NCBI RefSeq assembly: GCF_003024715.1
Contig: NZ_PYLO01000003.1
Coordinates: 186,001 to 250,000, forward strand
Direction: 5' to 3'
Source: Clostridium fessum
Lineage (GTDB): Bacteria > Bacillota > Clostridia > Lachnospirales > Lachnospiraceae
Length of the DNA stretch: 64,000 nucleotides
Part shown: piece by piece, positions 1 through 8,673 of the stretch
How the letters are laid out: every line of letters starts with the position of its first letter
Numbering within the stretch: position 1 is the stretch's first letter
Translations under genes and position numbers: made by a program
Notes under the pieces: model-generated
Told to the model about the DNA's origin: nothing
Seen by the model: only the letters and a program-made list of their open reading frames with translations
Databases searched by the model: none

Positions 1-192
1 TGCCAGCATGAACATCGGAATCGCCATGATCGGCCAGCTGTCAAGACCCGCAAACATTCTCTGCGGTACCAGAACCAATGGGAAATTTCCCTCAAGCATA
101 ATCGAAAGTGTCGTTCCCATTCCGAGTGCAACAAAAATAGGGGCTCCGATTAGAAACAGACACAAAATACAGATAAATAAAAATCCTAACAT
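1..192 (-). CDS. dctM: TRAP transporter large permease (DctM), N-terminal part
   Basis: The first 64 codons of the large membrane subunit of a tripartite ATP-independent periplasmic (TRAP) transporter; the rest runs off the window. The visible part has one hydrophobic helix followed by residues resembling the DctM pattern (GAPIFVALG, then a TM-like stretch ending AIPMFMLA). ATG at 192 is preceded by a strong AAGGAGG. It lies 16 bp after the DctQ-type gene, the usual small-to-large subunit order. DctM forms the transport channel, driven by a cation gradient with a separate substrate-binding protein, which is not visible here. Substrate unknown; a carboxylate or sugar acid would fit the dehydrogenase in the same operon (inference). 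Confidence 0.9.
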   Translation of the reverse strand, partial: MLGFLFICILCLFLIGAPIFVALGMGTTLSIMLEGNFPLVLVPQRMFAGLDSWPIMAIPMFMLA

Positions 193-208
193 ATCGCAGC
201 CTCCTTTA

Positions 209-718
209 CTAATCTATAAATTCTCTCGGTTCTTCCGGTGCATTCTTGTTTTTTAAGCGTTCGATAAAGGTAAGGAGCTGTTCCATAATCATCAAAACTC
301 CACCGGTTGGGAATGCCGCGTAAATCAAAGCCATCGGAATCTGCATCGCCGGAGACGTCTGAGCCGTCGTAGACTGTACTACTTTGAACCCGAAATATGT
401 CATAATACATAAGAAAACAATCGTTAAAAGATCTACAATCGCGGTCAAAATGCGTTTCGGCTTTTGCGGAAGTGCAGATGTCAGAACATCTACCTGAAGG
501 TGAGAACGATTTCTCATCGCAATCGCCGATGCCATCAATACCAGCCATATCATCAGATATCTCGCTAATTCTTCGGTCCATCTAAGAGGACTCTGTATTA
601 CAAAACGAAAAAAAACCTGAATAATAACTGTAATTGTCATCGCAAGGAAAAGAACAACTACTACCGCATCATTTACATTTCGAATTATCTGGAGAAGTGG
701 GTTCCCCTTTTCTTTCAT
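209..718 (-). CDS. dctQ: TRAP transporter small permease (DctQ)
   Basis: A 169-residue protein with four predicted membrane helices at about 18-38, 50-68, 88-109 and 128-150, and the DctQ-family feature RWTEELARY at residues 46-54 between helices 1 and 2. The family supplies the small membrane subunit that pairs with DctM. The start at 718 follows AAAGGGGG. Third of four genes in one direction (dehydrogenase, unknown protein, DctQ, DctM). A strong GC hairpin separates it from the gene upstream, so its expression may be partly uncoupled from that gene. Confidence 0.92.
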   Translation of the reverse strand: MKEKGNPLLQIIRNVNDAVVVVLFLAMTITVIIQVFFRFVIQSPLRWTEELARYLMIWLVLMASAIAMRNRSHLQVDVLTSALPQKPKRILTAIVDLLTIVFLCIMTYFGFKVVQSTTAQTSPAMQIPMALIYAAFPTGGVLMIMEQLLTFIERLKNKNAPEEPREFID

Positions 719-752
719 AATGTATCCCCCTTTCCTGGATAGTTTTTACAAA

Positions 753-777
753 GGCGGCAGCCGGTGAAACTGCCGCC
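753..777. terminator. GC-rich hairpin between two operon genes
   Basis: Perfect 8-bp stem (GGCGGCAG / CTGCCGCC) with a 9-nt loop. On the plus strand it is followed by GG and six T, so it resembles a rho-independent terminator read rightwards. Read in the direction of the genes it is followed by only TTTGTAAAAA, so it could be a partial terminator or an mRNA-processing or stability element between the unknown gene and dctQ. Confidence 0.55.
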
Positions 778-786
778 GGTTTTTTA

Positions 787-1503
787 TTAGATCTTTCTCT
801 CTAAGCCGCGTTTCTCATAGTAAGAATCCGGGATATCTTTCGGATCTTTGTACATAACCATCACGCACTTACCGTCACTGCCGATAGTCGGCACATCCAT
901 AATGAATAATGGCCATCCAAACCATTTGTACCAACCAAACTCCCACATGGTTGTACAGTTCAGGCAGTAGCACTGGAATCCTTCCTTATTATAAGCTCTT
1001 GGATCCGGTTTATCTAAAGTCTGTACCTTGTCTTGACATTCGGTTACCAGCCAGCCGCCGCTGTTACAACGCGGAAGTGTAAAGGTAATCTTCTCCTCAT
1101 CCTCTTCCCAAATCTGATCGCCGTTATCATGAAGAGCAGACCATAATACTGCACGGTTCTCCAGGAAATCTTCCATTGGGAAATCTTTATATGTAGCCTG
1201 ACCCGCTTTATATTTCTCCATCCAGTCCTGCAGACATGGCGGATAGCACCATAATGCATAGTCTTCCATACATTCAAAGATCGCCTCATCCGGTGCCCAT
1301 TTCTTGAAATTGCGTAATGTCTGATTTACCCAGCGGACTGCGAAATGGTGAAATCCTGTCTTTTTCTCTACATTTAATTTGTGCAGCTCCAGCGCTTTTT
1401 CCATATCACCGGCTTTGATCGCTGCCTCTAATTTATCAATATTGCGAACCGCATAATCATTGCGAACCTTTTCCAACGTCTCTGTATACATCTTCTTTTC
1501 CAT
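787..1503 (-). CDS. Uncharacterised 238-aa protein in TRAP operon
   Basis: I do not recognise this family with certainty. The protein is soluble (no signal peptide or membrane helix), starts with a charged helical segment (residues 1-60) and is rich in aromatic residues and Trp further on. It has scattered cysteines, including CYC-L-NC near residues 177-182 in the C-terminal half, which could bind a metal or serve in catalysis. ATG at 1503 follows a good AAGGAGG. It lies between a Gfo/Idh/MocA dehydrogenase and TRAP permease genes, so a role in catabolism of the transported compound is plausible. A weak resemblance to the ATC-hydrolase-like family is possible but unproved. Confidence 0.7.
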   Translation of the reverse strand: MEKKMYTETLEKVRNDYAVRNIDKLEAAIKAGDMEKALELHKLNVEKKTGFHHFAVRWVNQTLRNFKKWAPDEAIFECMEDYALWCYPPCLQDWMEKYKAGQATYKDFPMEDFLENRAVLWSALHDNGDQIWEEDEEKITFTLPRCNSGGWLVTECQDKVQTLDKPDPRAYNKEGFQCYCLNCTTMWEFGWYKWFGWPLFIMDVPTIGSDGKCVMVMYKDPKDIPDSYYEKRGLERKI

Positions 1504-1519
1504 AATCTATACCTCCTTA

Positions 1520-2599
1520 TTACCAAGCTGTCTTCTTTCCGTATTTTTCATCTTCCTGGATCGGGAAATGCACTTCTTTACCAAGGTCGCTCGACTGATA
1601 AATCGCACGGATAAATTCAAGTGTTCTTCTTCCCTCTACGCCGTCTACCATCGGCTCACGATCTTCTTTGATCGCATGGATGAAATCAGTAAGCTGTCTT
1701 CTGTGATTTTCGGTTGCCACATAGCCAGCACCCGTTGCTGTATCACCAGAGTCAACTTTTACCTTGGTCAGGTAATCATCCTCGTTCATGCCTTCTACTT
1801 TCCATTCTACGATCTCTTCTTCCACAATCTTGATCGTACCTTTTTCACCATGGATTTCGATGTGACGCGGATAACCCGGACGGACTGCACTACTACTTAC
1901 CAGGCTTCCCAACGCCCCATTCTTAAATTTGAATATTGCGTTGGCTACGTCATCTACTTCAATATCCGGATGCAGGGTTGTCATATAATTACCAGTCAGT
2001 CTCTCTACATCGCCGACTAAATAAAGCATTAAGTCAATAAAATGAACGGTCTGGCTAATCAGGGAACCGCCGCCCTCACCTTTCCATGTACCTCTCCATG
2101 CACCGGAAGCATAGTATTCATCGCTTCGGAAGCATTTTCCAGAACAATCAACCGAAAGAAGTTTACCAAGCTTGCCTTCATCCAGCGCTTTCTTGATCAG
2201 CTGAGCCTGATCCATGAAACGGTACATAAAGATAACACCAAATTTAACGCCCGCTTCTTTACATGCTGCAATCATCCTGTCAGCTGCATTACAATCGACA
2301 GAAATTGGTTTCTCACACATTACGTGTTTGCCAGCCTTCGCACAGTCCACAACCATCTGCTCATGCAGGAATGGAGGTGTTACTACACAGACAGCATCGA
2401 TATCATCTCGTTTCAGCATCTCTTTATAATCCGTGTAATAAGACGGAATATTGTACTCTTTGCTGAATTCCTTTGCCACATCCTCTTTCACGTCACAGAA
2501 TGCAACAACCTCTGCTTCCGGGATATCCCGAAGTGCTCCTGCATTTAACGGACCTGCCATACCGCCGCCGATAATACCAAATCTGATTTTGTCGCCCAT
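1520..2599 (-). CDS. Gfo/Idh/MocA family oxidoreductase
   Basis: A 359-residue NAD(P)-dependent dehydrogenase of the Gfo/Idh/MocA family. The Rossmann motif GIIGGGMAG is at residues 8-16, the strand-end acidic residue at D36 suggests NAD preference, and the family motif EKP is at 96-98. The C-terminal half (from about 125) is the alpha/beta substrate domain, with conserved H187-like residues typical of sugar or inositol dehydrogenases. ATG at 2599 follows GGAAGGA. It is the first gene of the TRAP operon, so it probably oxidises or epimerises the compound brought in by the transporter. The substrate cannot be read from sequence. Confidence 0.93.
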   Translation of the reverse strand: MGDKIRFGIIGGGMAGPLNAGALRDIPEAEVVAFCDVKEDVAKEFSKEYNIPSYYTDYKEMLKRDDIDAVCVVTPPFLHEQMVVDCAKAGKHVMCEKPISVDCNAADRMIAACKEAGVKFGVIFMYRFMDQAQLIKKALDEGKLGKLLSVDCSGKCFRSDEYYASGAWRGTWKGEGGGSLISQTVHFIDLMLYLVGDVERLTGNYMTTLHPDIEVDDVANAIFKFKNGALGSLVSSSAVRPGYPRHIEIHGEKGTIKIVEEEIVEWKVEGMNEDDYLTKVKVDSGDTATGAGYVATENHRRQLTDFIHAIKEDREPMVDGVEGRRTLEFIRAIYQSSDLGKEVHFPIQEDEKYGKKTAW

Positions 2600-2658
2600 A
2601 CTCTTTTTCCTTCCTTTCTTTTTTAATCTTTTATTAGTACATGCACTTTGTTTTCTTT

Positions 2659-2688
2659 AATATATCTCAGATATCTTACTGATATATT
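2659..2688. promoter_or_regulatory. Palindromic element upstream of the TRAP operon
   Basis: Inverted repeat AATATATC / GATATATT (2659-2666, 2681-2688) enclosing the palindrome AGATATCT (2669-2676), about 60 bp before the dehydrogenase start. A plausible operator for a local regulator of the catabolic operon. The remaining AT-rich DNA between 2600 and 2912 shows no gene that I can support. Confidence 0.4.
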
Positions 2689-2912
2689 AGCACTTTATTT
2701 TTTTATTTTCAAGTCGTTTTCTGATTTTATTTGACGAACTTTAAATCGTATTGATCTTTTATCATGTTTTATTTCATTGTATTGTACATTTCCAATCCAT
2801 TTTCCCCCATATTTCCCTTATTGCATAAACAATCGGTCAATTTTATTCTCATTCAAATATTCTTCCGCCATTGATTCCACATAAATCTTGAACAGATTTC
2901 ATAGAACAATTC

Positions 2913-2968
2913 TTTTCTACAAAACAAAGAAGAGCCATTTAATGTCTCTGCATCAAATGACTCTTCTC
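2913..2968 (-). terminator. Terminator of the class A PBP gene
   Basis: Long imperfect hairpin (GAAGAGTCATTTGATG pairing with CATTAAATGGCTCTTC, two mismatches or G-U pairs, 6-nt loop) 13 bp after the stop of the PBP gene. On the minus strand it is followed by a T-rich tract (TTTGTTTTGT). Confidence 0.85.
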
Positions 2969-2980
2969 ATTTTCAATTCT

Positions 2981-5569
2981 TTACTGCCCAATCTCCGCCG
3001 CCGGACCCACTGCCGGTTCCTGCGCCGGACCGTGTCCTGGTCCGATGTCGCTGCCCGGTCCTGCCGGCACGATCGTCGTGCTAGATTCTGCCGGATCTTC
3101 AACTGTCTCGGCAGGTGTTTCCGGCACCACCGCCGGGGCTGAATACCGTTTTCCTGCCGTACCCGTCTTGTGGATCCGCTGCATCCGCTCTTTGATGGAT
3201 TCGCTCTTGATCTGCTCGATCTTGGCGCTGGCGTCTTCTTTTAACTCCTTGCTGCTGCGGCCGGAATCGCCGCTCTTTGCAGACTCCAGAAGCTTCGCCG
3301 CCTCATCCGAGAGCAAATGATCCCTTCTGAAATTCGCCGCGGTATATCCGCTGGTTGTGATTTCAAATGCATCCGGATGACCTGCCAGATAGGTTCCTTC
3401 TCCGCGTCCATTGTCCGTCTCCGGGGTATCAAAGGACGCCGCCGGAAGCCCCTCTACCATCTTTTCCATCGCATTTTTCCAGATCTTCGCCGGATACGTG
3501 CCGCCGTACAGGCTGGAAAGTGTCTTCTGCTGGTCGTAGCCAACCCAGACCGTCATCGTATAATATGGCGTCATGCCGCAGAACCAGCCGTCACGGCTGC
3601 CGTTGGTCGTACCGGTCTTTCCGGCCGCCTCTATATTGCCGCTCCACCCCATCGATGCCGCCGTACCTTTTGTGACAACTCCCTTTAAAATATCGGTCAT
3701 CATCACGGCGCTGCTCTCCTGGTAAACCTGAACCGATTCATAATCTTCAAAAATATCTTCGCCCTGGTTATTGATCATCTTGATAATACAGGTCGGTTCG
3801 CGGTACTGTCCCCGGTCTGACAGCGCTGCATAAGCGCCCGCCATCTCCTCGGTCGTCATACCGGTGGTAAAGCCGCCCAGGGAGGTCGCCGGATAATAGT
3901 CCGCCGCCTGCACGCTCGCGAAGCGCATCTGGGTTAAATATGCCATGCCGACATCCGGTGTGATATCATCATAGATATACCATGCCACACCATTTTTACT
4001 TCGCTCGACCGCATTTCGAAGCTCCAGCCTCTCGCCGGAAAGGGACTTCACATCCACGCCCTTCTGCTTCGCCGCGTCAATATCGATATTCGGAATCTTT
4101 GTTTCCGATGTGTAACCATTTTCCAGTGCCGGTGTATACACGATCAACGGTTTGATAGAACTTCCCGGCTGTCTCGGGCTCTGGAACGCACGGTTTAATG
4201 TGTAGGTATCCGTCTCCTGACTACGTCCACCCACAATCGCCACGACGCGGTTCGTCTTGTTGTCAATAACGGTGGACGCGCCTTGCAGCTTGTAAACGCC
4301 GTTTTCGGATGTATTGCCATCAAAGGACAAAACTCCATCTAATGCATCCTGCAGGATCGTCTGCTTGTCCGGATCCAACGAGGTATAAAGGTTATAGCCG
4401 CCCGTGTAGAGCGCATCGCGCTCCTGGTTGTACACCTCGTTGTAATTGGCATTGTACTCTTTGTAAGCCTCGTCGCTGCGGAATCCATACTGGAATTCAA
4501 AGCCGTCACGGCGCATCAGATAGCGAATCGCACAGTCGATCGCATACGTCGTCTCATAGTTGTGCAGCGGCACTCTCTGGCGGTTGACCGTGATCTCCTC
4601 CGCCTTTGCCTCTTTGCACGCTTTCTCCGTAATAAATCCCATACTCAGCATATCTTCCAGAATCTTATCGCGGCGTGTCAGCGCATTTTCCGGATGACGG
4701 TACGGGTTGTAATACGTCGGCGAGTTCGGAATCGCACACAAATATGCCGTCTGGCTCAAGGACAGTTCATCCGCATCCTTGCCAAAATAACCTCTTGCAG
4801 CCGCCTGAAGCCCGTAGTACGTGTTCGCGAAGCTGATATCATTGATATAGAACTCCATAATCTGCTCTTTGGTGTATTTCTTCGTCAGATCTAAGGAAAT
4901 CAGCATCTCCTTGATCTTCCGCTCCATCGACACCTCGCGGGTCAGAAAACGGTTTCTCGCTAACTGCTGGGTGATCGTACTCGCGCCGTGCTTTTCTGCT
5001 CCCTCAGTCAAAAAGTAATTGACTGCGACACGGAAAATACCTTTTATATCAATGCCTGGATTTTCCCAGAACGTCCGATCCTCGATCGCCACAAATGCGT
5101 TGACTGCATTCTGCGGTATCTGGTCATACTTCAAATAACTGGAATCCTCGTCTCCCGTCAGCTTCGCCAGCACATTACCGTTGGAATCATAAATATAACT
5201 TGCCTCCTGCAAACGGAATGTATCCAGCGTACTGTTTTCCACCACTCCCTCTATCTGGCTTTTATAGTCCTCATAGAGCGGAATCAGCTTATATGCTCCA
5301 AATCCGGCACCGCCAATCACCAGCAGTACCAGACACACCAGAAGCGTCTTGAACATGGTTCCAAAGATCCTTGCCATCGCATGGAACACGATCCGCCCAC
5401 CGCTCCAGCTGTTATTTTTGCCCGCTTTCTTTCGCTTGCCGACATCGATTTTCCCGCTTTTCTTTGCGGTGCCCCGCCTGCCCGAAGATCGTGCGGATGA
5501 AGCTGCCGGTTTCTTTCGAACGCCGGAGGCGTCCTCTCTCGTCTGTTTCTCCCTCATCTCTTCCCTCAT
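2981..5569 (-). CDS. Class A penicillin-binding protein (transglycosylase/transpeptidase)
   Basis: An 862-residue bifunctional cell-wall synthase that polymerises lipid II and cross-links peptidoglycan. Residues 1-60 are a very basic cytoplasmic tail, followed by one membrane anchor at about 75-100. The GT51 glycosyltransferase domain shows EDRTFWENPG (about 162) and GASTITQQLARN. The transpeptidase domain has the acylated serine in SSIK (about 471) and KTGTT (about 651). The C-terminal 150 residues are low complexity, rich in Pro, Glu, Ala and Gly. ATG at 5569 follows AGGAAG; an ATG four codons later is also possible. Monocistronic: own promoter upstream and own terminator downstream. Confidence 0.96.
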   Translation of the reverse strand: MREEMREKQTREDASGVRKKPAASSARSSGRRGTAKKSGKIDVGKRKKAGKNNSWSGGRIVFHAMARIFGTMFKTLLVCLVLLVIGGAGFGAYKLIPLYEDYKSQIEGVVENSTLDTFRLQEASYIYDSNGNVLAKLTGDEDSSYLKYDQIPQNAVNAFVAIEDRTFWENPGIDIKGIFRVAVNYFLTEGAEKHGASTITQQLARNRFLTREVSMERKIKEMLISLDLTKKYTKEQIMEFYINDISFANTYYGLQAAARGYFGKDADELSLSQTAYLCAIPNSPTYYNPYRHPENALTRRDKILEDMLSMGFITEKACKEAKAEEITVNRQRVPLHNYETTYAIDCAIRYLMRRDGFEFQYGFRSDEAYKEYNANYNEVYNQERDALYTGGYNLYTSLDPDKQTILQDALDGVLSFDGNTSENGVYKLQGASTVIDNKTNRVVAIVGGRSQETDTYTLNRAFQSPRQPGSSIKPLIVYTPALENGYTSETKIPNIDIDAAKQKGVDVKSLSGERLELRNAVERSKNGVAWYIYDDITPDVGMAYLTQMRFASVQAADYYPATSLGGFTTGMTTEEMAGAYAALSDRGQYREPTCIIKMINNQGEDIFEDYESVQVYQESSAVMMTDILKGVVTKGTAASMGWSGNIEAAGKTGTTNGSRDGWFCGMTPYYTMTVWVGYDQQKTLSSLYGGTYPAKIWKNAMEKMVEGLPAASFDTPETDNGRGEGTYLAGHPDAFEITTSGYTAANFRRDHLLSDEAAKLLESAKSGDSGRSSKELKEDASAKIEQIKSESIKERMQRIHKTGTAGKRYSAPAVVPETPAETVEDPAESSTTIVPAGPGSDIGPGHGPAQEPAVGPAAEIGQ

Positions 5570-5692
5570 CTTCCTATGTATCTATGATTGCTGCCATTCT
5601 AATTTCATGCGGCACCTCAGGCTTCAATAATGCCAGTCTGCGGACAGCAACTTTTTATACTTTTCTGACAAAATCAGCTTGGACTCCATTTT

Positions 5693-5721
5693 ATTATAAG
5701 TTTTTTTGTCCAAAAGAACAA
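5693..5721 (-). promoter_or_regulatory. Predicted promoter of the class A PBP gene
   Basis: On the minus strand, TTGTTC (5721-5716) and TATAAT (5698-5693) are separated by 17 bp, a sigma-A type promoter about 125 bp before the PBP start. Confidence 0.55.
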
Positions 5722-5752
5722 GCCTGTTTTCGAAATCTGCCCAATCTCCTAC

Positions 5753-5787
5753 CGCGTGTTACTGTTCACGCACACATGCCCAGTAAC
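5753..5787. repeat. Dispersed GTTACTG hairpin repeat, copy 1
   Basis: Inverted repeat GTTACTG (5758-5764) and CAGTAAC (5781-5787) with a 16-nt loop. It lies between the stop of the Ca-ATPase gene (5841) and the PBP promoter. A near-identical copy is at 9885-9918. No T-tract follows, so it is not a clear terminator; it resembles short intergenic palindromic repeats of bacterial genomes. Confidence 0.75.
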
Positions 5788-5840
5788 GGATTTTTCCGTG
5801 GCTTCAAAAATGCCTATCTGTAAACTGCATTTTCGCTATA

Positions 5841-8456
5841 TCAATGCCGTTTCCGAAAAAGAAATGCTAGAAGTTCATGCACTAACAGCGGCGTGGCGGA
5901 TAACAGGAGAAGCGCCAGCCACTCTGCCGGGCGCAGCCGCACCGTGTGAAGGAGTTTCATCAAAAAAGGAATCTCCGTCACCGCAACCTGCATCAGAATC
6001 CCCACAAGGACTGCCGCAAGCATCAGCGGATTTTTCCCAAGACTGCGTGAAAATGCCGAGCCCGTAAGCGAGCGCATGCCGACCGCATGAAAGAGCTCCG
6101 ACAGCCCCAGAACGGTAAATGCATACGTCTGTGCCCGCAAAAGCTCCTGTCTGCTGAAAAATGCCCCCAGCGTGACTGCTGCAATCAGAGACCCGTAAAA
6201 TACCATGCAGAACCACCCGCCTCCGGCAAACAGCGACTCGCCCGTCCGGCGCGGCGGCTGACGCATCAAGTTCTCCCGGTCGTTTCCATCCATGCCGAGT
6301 GCCAGCGCCGGAAGCGAGTCCGTAATCAGATTGATCCAAAGGATGTGCCCGGCTCCCAGCGGCGCCGGTATTCCGATAGCAACGGCGGCAAACATGGTTA
6401 AAATCTCCCCCAGATTGGAGGAAAGCAGAAACAGTATAGATTTTCGTATATTTTCATAGATGCCGCGCCCTTCCTCAATTGCCCTCTCGATCGTCGCAAA
6501 ATTATCATCCGTCAAAATCATATCCGCCGCCTGCCGCGCCACATCGGTTCCGCCTTTTCCCATCGCGATCCCGATATCGGCTGATTTAAGCGCCGGCGCA
6601 TCATTTACGCCGTCCCCGGTCATCGCCGTCACGCACCCGGCGCGTTTTAAAGCCCGCACAATCCGGACTTTATGTTCCGGCGACACCCGTGCAAAGACTG
6701 ATACAGAACCGATTCGTTCCTCCAGAGCTCCCTCATCCAGCGTTTCCAGCTGCGCCCCCGTCATGCATTCTTCCCGCCGTTTGGCAATCCCCAGCTGCCT
6801 GGCGATCGCAAGCGCCGTGTCTGCATGATCTCCAGTGATCATGACCGTCCGCACAGATGCCCTGCGAAATGCCTCAACTGCCCCGGCTGCTGCCTCCCTC
6901 GGCGGATCCATCATGCCTGCCAGACCCAGAAATACCAGGTTCTGCTCCAGCTGTCCCACCTGTTTCTCCCACTTTCCATCCGGCATTTTTCCTGTTTGAA
7001 GCTCCCTATACGCCCCCGCGAGTACTCGCAGGGCACGCGCGGACATACGCGTGATCTCCGTCTCAATCTCTGTCCGCCTCTCCCTGGTCAGCGGCACAAT
7101 TTTGTCCTCTTCCATCTCATAACGACACCTTTTAAGAATCACATCCGGCGCCCCTTTTACACAAGAAATCCAGTTTTCTCCCTGCTCATGCACCGTCGTC
7201 ATTCTCTTCCGATCCGAATCAAAGGGAATCTCCCCTTTCCGCGGATATCTCCGACGCAGATGCTCCGGAGAAACACCACAATTTTCACAAAATCCGTACA
7301 GCGCCCGCTCGGTGGCATCCCCCACCGTCTCCCCGGCATCGCTGCACAGCGCAAATACCTCCAGAAGCCGTTTTCCCACTTCTCTTTCCTTAGAGCGCGC
7401 CAATTCCTGTTCCGTATACTCCTGTCGATTTACATAACATGTCGTCACCGTCATCTCATTTTTCGTCAGCGTCCCCGTTTTATCTGAGCAGACCACGCTG
7501 ACTGCCCCCAGTGTTTCCACGGACGGAAGACGGCGCACGATCGTGCCAGCCCGCGCCATTTTCGTCACTCCCAGCGCCAGCACAATCGTCACCGTCGTCG
7601 GAAGCCCCTCCGGCACGGCAGCTACCGCCAGGGAAATCGCAGTGAGCAGCATTTCCATCACGTCGCGCTTCTGCCAGACGGCGAGGGCAAATAATAAAAC
7701 GCACAGCCCGATCGTAAGAATACTCAATAGTTTCCCCAGATCCGACAGCCTTTTTTGCAACGGTGTCTCCTCCTCCGGCGCCTCGCGGATCAGAGAAGCA
7801 ATCCGCCCTACCTCCGTATTCATGCCGGTGGCGATGACAATTCCCTTTCCCCGCCCTGCCGTCACGTAAGAAGTCATAAATGTCTCATTTTTACGCTCTG
7901 CCACCGGAAGCGCACCGGCGGCTAAAAAATGGCTGTTTTTCTCAACCGCCCGCGATTCGCCGGTCAGCGCTGATTCTTCTGCCCGCATTTCAGCTGTCTC
8001 GGTAAGACGCAGGTCGGCTGGAACCTGCCGCCCGGCATCGAGCACGACCAGATCCCCCGGCACCAGCTCCCGCGCGGCAATCTCCCGCTCTTTTCCTTCC
8101 CGGATCACAACCGCCTCCAGCTGCGTCATCCGTTTTAAGGATTCGAGCGCTTTCTCCGCCTTCCCCTCCTGAATCACGCCCACCGTGGCATTTAATACGA
8201 CAACCGCCAGAATTACCCCCGCATCGCCGTACTCGCCCAAAAGCAGGGAGATCCCGGCTGCCGCAAACAACACAAAAATCAGGGAGTCGCAAAGCTGTGC
8301 CCCGATGCGCACAATCAGACTCCGCGGTGGTGCTTCCCGCAGCTCATTTTCCCCATAATGGCGCTGCCGCACCTCCACTTCCGCTGCCGATAAGCCTGTC
8401 CGCAAATCGACCGAAAACTCCCTGCACACCTCTTCCACCGTCCGGTTCTCATACAT
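5841..8456 (-). CDS. P2-type calcium-transporting ATPase
   Basis: A P-type ATPase of about 870 residues with the usual PMCA/SERCA-like order: actuator domain with TGES, catalytic CSDKTGTLTKNE (phosphorylated Asp near residue 325), nucleotide-binding region with KGAPD, hinge TGDGVNDAPALK, and ten membrane helices. The PEGLP motif of helix 4 (AAVPEGLPTT) is typical of Ca2+ or Mn2+ pumps. The open frame extends to 8507, but AAGGGGG is spaced 8 nt from ATG 8456 (MYENRTVEEVC) and only 2 nt from ATG 8462, so I chose 8456. It expels Ca2+ from the cytoplasm at the expense of ATP. Exact ion specificity is inferred from the family. Confidence 0.94.
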   Translation of the reverse strand: MYENRTVEEVCREFSVDLRTGLSAAEVEVRQRHYGENELREAPPRSLIVRIGAQLCDSLIFVLFAAAGISLLLGEYGDAGVILAVVVLNATVGVIQEGKAEKALESLKRMTQLEAVVIREGKEREIAARELVPGDLVVLDAGRQVPADLRLTETAEMRAEESALTGESRAVEKNSHFLAAGALPVAERKNETFMTSYVTAGRGKGIVIATGMNTEVGRIASLIREAPEEETPLQKRLSDLGKLLSILTIGLCVLLFALAVWQKRDVMEMLLTAISLAVAAVPEGLPTTVTIVLALGVTKMARAGTIVRRLPSVETLGAVSVVCSDKTGTLTKNEMTVTTCYVNRQEYTEQELARSKEREVGKRLLEVFALCSDAGETVGDATERALYGFCENCGVSPEHLRRRYPRKGEIPFDSDRKRMTTVHEQGENWISCVKGAPDVILKRCRYEMEEDKIVPLTRERRTEIETEITRMSARALRVLAGAYRELQTGKMPDGKWEKQVGQLEQNLVFLGLAGMMDPPREAAAGAVEAFRRASVRTVMITGDHADTALAIARQLGIAKRREECMTGAQLETLDEGALEERIGSVSVFARVSPEHKVRIVRALKRAGCVTAMTGDGVNDAPALKSADIGIAMGKGGTDVARQAADMILTDDNFATIERAIEEGRGIYENIRKSILFLLSSNLGEILTMFAAVAIGIPAPLGAGHILWINLITDSLPALALGMDGNDRENLMRQPPRRTGESLFAGGGWFCMVFYGSLIAAVTLGAFFSRQELLRAQTYAFTVLGLSELFHAVGMRSLTGSAFSRSLGKNPLMLAAVLVGILMQVAVTEIPFLMKLLHTVRLRPAEWLALLLLSATPLLVHELLAFLFRKRH

Positions 8457-8590
8457 GCGCATTTCCCCCTTTTTCTGTCCCTGTTCTGTACTTTTCACAG
8501 ACTGCATTTATTCATATGCGGAAAATAGGGGGGATTAGAACTGAATGGTTGGAATAAAGAAATGGAAAGCATAGTCCTGTTTGATGCTCA

Positions 8591-8625
8591 AATGGCATCG
8601 GAACTCTTATTGTTTCGATGCCATT
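8591..8625. terminator. Hairpin after the 320-aa gene
   Basis: Perfect 10-bp stem (AATGGCATCG / CGATGCCATT) with a 15-nt loop, between the Ca-ATPase start and the stop of the gene at 8674. No strong T-run on either side, so it is a weak or bidirectional terminator candidate. Confidence 0.4.
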
Positions 8626-8673
8626 CTATAAATTCTATGATTTAATTTTATCGTTCTGTTTCGGTCACATACC

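Noticed and set aside
5349-5823. Several plus-strand frames of 90-220 codons between 3 and 11 kb and opposite other GC-rich genes.
   Set aside because: They lie opposite well-supported genes, lack ribosome sites and resemble no family.
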